Shown piece by piece: positions 61,577-64,000 of a stretch of DNA of 64,000 nucleotides. The notes below the pieces were generated by a model. That model ran no database searches and was not told where the DNA came from. It saw nothing but the letters and a program-made list of their open reading frames with translations. How positions within the stretch are numbered: the first letter of the stretch is position 1; every line of letters begins with the position of its first letter. This DNA comes from Vreelandella sulfidaeris (lineage in GTDB: Bacteria; Pseudomonadota; Gammaproteobacteria; Pseudomonadales; Halomonadaceae). The stretch spans positions 3,720,001 to 3,784,000 of the forward strand of contig AP019514.1 in NCBI GenBank assembly GCA_007182875.1, read 5' to 3'. Made by a program: the position numbers and the translations under genes.

Positions 61577-63713
61577 CTATACCCCCACTGGCCCACCATC
61601 GCGTTTTTGTATCACAACAGTAGCCGCCCGAGGCCGTACCTGACCGCTAGCCGCGACAGTAGCGTCTTGAGCCAGCGCATCGCCATCGGCTGGCCAGTTA
61701 CCTGGATGCTGAATATTAATGAACAGCGCGGTTTTATCCGGCGTAGCAAAATACCGGTGACTTCGCAGCCGTTCGGCCCTACCGCAAAGCGTTTTAGCTG
61801 CTGCTGATTGCTACTGTTAACCACCGGCCCGGCGCCTTTAATATCATCCAGCCCGTTGGGCACGACCGCGAGCAGTTGGTCGTTGGTGTACTCCGTGATG
61901 CCATCATAGCCGTTATCGGTCTGGATCCAGAGAATGCCCTGCCCGTCGCTGCGCTCGTCGAACCAAAGCCCATCAGGGCTTGCAAACTGGTTCATTTCAG
62001 TCAGGCCTGAGTGGTTATCTGCATCATCAGTAGCCGCACCAAACACGAACACTTCCCAGGTAAAGGCGTTCGGCAGACGACTTTCACGCCAGCGGATGAT
62101 GTGTCCGGCCTCGTTATTGGCACGCGGATTCGCCGCGTTGGTCGGTGCTAGATCGTAACCGACACCCCTTTGCTCCAACCGCTCGCCGTCGTTGGTGAAA
62201 GTAGGAGAGGTATCCTCTGCAGTACGTTGGCTATTATTGGTTAGGGTGAGATAGACATCGCCCGACGCGGGATCAACCGACGCCCATTCCGGACGATCCA
62301 TCGGCGTTGCACCCAACAAATCCGCTGCATCGCAGGTGTTGATAATGAGACCTGCCACATCGTCGTCGGTTAGCCCTAATGCCGCCGCCAGCGTACGGCC
62401 ATCGCGTGTTTGAGCACTGGGCGTTAGCGGCAGCCACTCACCGCTGCCATCTGCATGGAAACGGGCCACATAGAGGGTGCCGTTATCCAAATATTTGTTG
62501 CCAATGGCAAGACGATCGTACTCTGCACCTGGGCGGTTGGCATCGGCGGGATCCCAGGCAGCATCAGAAACATATTTATATACGTACTCGTTGCGGGCAT
62601 CGTGCCCCGAGTAGTAAACCACCGGCTGCCCTGCTTCCAGTTTGCCTAACCAGCACCCCTTCATGGCGAAAACGCCCTAATGCCGTCCGCTTAACCGCCC
62701 CGGCGTCAGTGTAAGGATCGACTTCTACCCGATAACCGAACGTACGTGCTTCGTTACGGTAGTCATTCTCGGCGCGCTCGCCACGTGGAGTAATATCAAA
62801 GCGGGCAAATTCCTCATTTTCCTCCGAGATGTCGCCTGCTGAGGTATCCCAGCCATAGCGGCTCTTGTCCGTAGGAATACCGATACGGGCGTCGTCTTGG
62901 AAACGCTCGCCACGATTGACGAAAATATCGGGCCAATTCTCTTCACAGGCAATGTAAGTGCCCCAGGGCGTGACCCCGTTGCCGCAGTTATTATTCGTGC
63001 CGCGGGTTTGCATGCCCGTCGGAGAGAACTGCGTTTTTACATAGCTGCTACCCGCGACAGGACCGGAAAGATCCATCACCGTCGCACTCGTGAAGCGGCG
63101 GTTATAGCGCGATCCCGGCACATGCGTCCAGCGGCCGTCAGCATCTTTCTCTACCTCTACCAGAGTGACACCGTGGGCGTTGATCCTCGGTGCGTGACTC
63201 ATCTGCTGGCCGCTTGCCCTCTTCGGTATTGGTGGGGCCGCCTTGGGGCGCCCATAGCGCAGCTTGATCGATATATTCATTGTTCAGTGCCAGCACGAAA
63301 CGACGCGAGGCGTTATCGGCGTCCAGAGCAAAACCAGCCATGCCGTCATGATGCATGCCCACGCTTGCCGCCTGACGCTCAGGGGGTCATAGCCTGATCA
63401 GCCTGCCACGTGTCGCCCACACTTAACGGCGTGCCCCAAGGTACTAACACCTGAGCCACATAGCCTTCCGGTACCACGATCGCATCAGTAAGTGAGCCGC
63501 GCACTGCTTCGAAAGCGAGTGACAGGGTGTTTTCTGCGTGCCACTTGCAGCAAATGCTTGGGCAGCGCCACCAAAGCTGAGCATCGAAGCAGCCGCTACT
63601 CCCAAGCCACCGCGCATCACATCACGTCGGGATACATGACGTGCCAACACCTCGGCGAAAGGTTGATTGCTGCTGTGATTAAACAGGCGATGATCTTCTA
63701 TCTCTTTACTCAT
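61577..63713 (-). CDS. PhoX-type Tat-exported alkaline phosphatase family (several frameshifts)
   Basis: Large periplasmic phosphatase-family protein (DUF839/PhoX). The N terminus contains the twin-arginine export motif SRRDVMRGGLG followed by a hydrophobic h-region and AFAA. Mature segments: GFALDADNASRRFVLALNNE, GNGVTPWGTYIACEENWPD (conserved Cys/Glu), VVYYSGHDARNEYVYKYVSD and NGCEVTGIFATPDKTALFIN. Breaks lie near 63533, 63390, 63195, 62660 and 61740. The end RDGGPVGV stops at 61577, about 712 residues. PhoX enzymes use Ca and Fe and act on phosphate monoesters; there is no Pho-box evidence visible here. Confidence 0.87.
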
Positions 63714-63885
63714 TTTGGTCTCCCCAGATGTTTGTAGGTCACAATTGAACATGAGAAGACACTAAAGAGGCTAAGTGACAGCATGATGACGGGGAGACTG
63801 CAAAGAGATGAATGCCGTTTGTAGTGTTGGACGCTTTTACTATCCAGGCCCTATTGAGGGACGCTCAGAACTCTGCTAAATTAAC

Positions 63886-63904
63886 GCTAATAGTTATCAT
63901 TAAC
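63886..63904 (+). promoter_or_regulatory. Fur-box-like site upstream of probable hemP
   Basis: GCTAATAGTTATCATTAAC matches the 19-bp Fur consensus (GATAATGATAATCATTATC) at 14 positions by eye and overlaps the promoter area of the last gene. Confidence 0.5.
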
Positions 63905-63921
63905 ATAGGAGTTATTCTCTC

Positions 63922-64000
63922 ATGCAGCTACCCGAGAAGGGCACTGGTCAGGGAGATACGTCATCCTCAATGCCCCGCGAGGTGGAGAGTAGAGAATTAC
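63922..64000 (+). CDS. Probable HemP (hemin uptake) protein, 3' partial
   Basis: Starts at the ATG at 63922 after AGGAG; the visible N terminus MQLPEKGTGQGDTSSSMPRE then VESREL runs off the window edge. HemP proteins are small (about 60 residues) with a conserved (V/I)(D/E)SREL just before the rest of the domain, as here. The Fur-box-like site upstream supports iron control. Too short to be certain. Confidence 0.45.
   Translation, partial: MQLPEKGTGQGDTSSSMPREVESREL

Overview
The window looks like a chromosomal segment of a halophilic gammaproteobacterium of the Halomonas/Vreelandella group. This is inferred from protein character, moderate-to-high GC, a catabolic gene repertoire rich in TRAP/ABC uptake, GABA and beta-alanine pathways and DUF1127 proteins; no rRNA is present to prove it. 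The main caveat is that most genes are interrupted by single-base frameshifts. Where the intended reading can be reconstructed, the break is usually one base missing from a short homopolymer, and reconstructed lengths match normal family lengths. I therefore treat these as uncorrected assembly errors, annotate whole genes across the breaks, and reserve 'pseudogene' for truly truncated remnants.

Layout. 1-8 kb: ureide/beta-alanine catabolism (DUF1989 protein, two M20-family N-carbamoyl amidohydrolases, an agmatinase-family ureohydrolase, a TetR regulator, methylmalonate-semialdehyde dehydrogenase and beta-alanine:pyruvate aminotransferase). 8-21.4 kb: an island that combines menaquinone synthesis (menE, menC, menB, menH, menD, menF, menA) with fumarate reductase (frdABCD) and a CitT/TtdT-type dicarboxylate carrier. 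A perfect FNR/Anr-type palindrome lies in the frdA-carrier divergent promoter. Together these could let a mainly ubiquinone-using bacterium respire fumarate without oxygen. 21.4-24.1 kb: a monooxygenase-like gene, a decayed photolyase, and a small AT-rich set of orphan genes bounded by attC-like sites, resembling an integron cassette cluster without an integrase. The cluster is flanked by a 50-bp imperfect direct repeat. 24.1-30 kb: GABA catabolism (gabT, gabD, an APC permease and a divergent GabR-like MocR regulator).

30-41.6 kb: a mixed stretch with a lipoprotein transglycosylase, TauE/SafE exporter, M24 peptidase, Old Yellow Enzyme, a membrane-anchored possibly ZipA-like protein, an ABC-F ATPase, a CbiX-like chelatase, ChaC, an HPP membrane protein and an AidB-like acyl-CoA dehydrogenase. 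41.6-50.2 kb: a tandem glycine riboswitch in front of a DadA-type FAD dehydrogenase, a polar amino-acid ABC transporter, a MocR regulator with a class III aminotransferase, and an SDR. 50.2-60.9 kb: a GGDEF protein, then a catabolic cluster (3-hydroxyisobutyrate-dehydrogenase-family reductase, amidase, RidA, TRAP transporter, asparaginase) divergent from a FadR-type regulator with palindromic candidate operators, followed by a LysR/DUF1127 pair. 60.9-64 kb: a YciE/F-type ferritin-like protein, a Tat-exported PhoX-type phosphatase, and the start of a probable hemP behind a Fur-box-like site. No rRNA, tRNA, CRISPR array or transposase was recognised.
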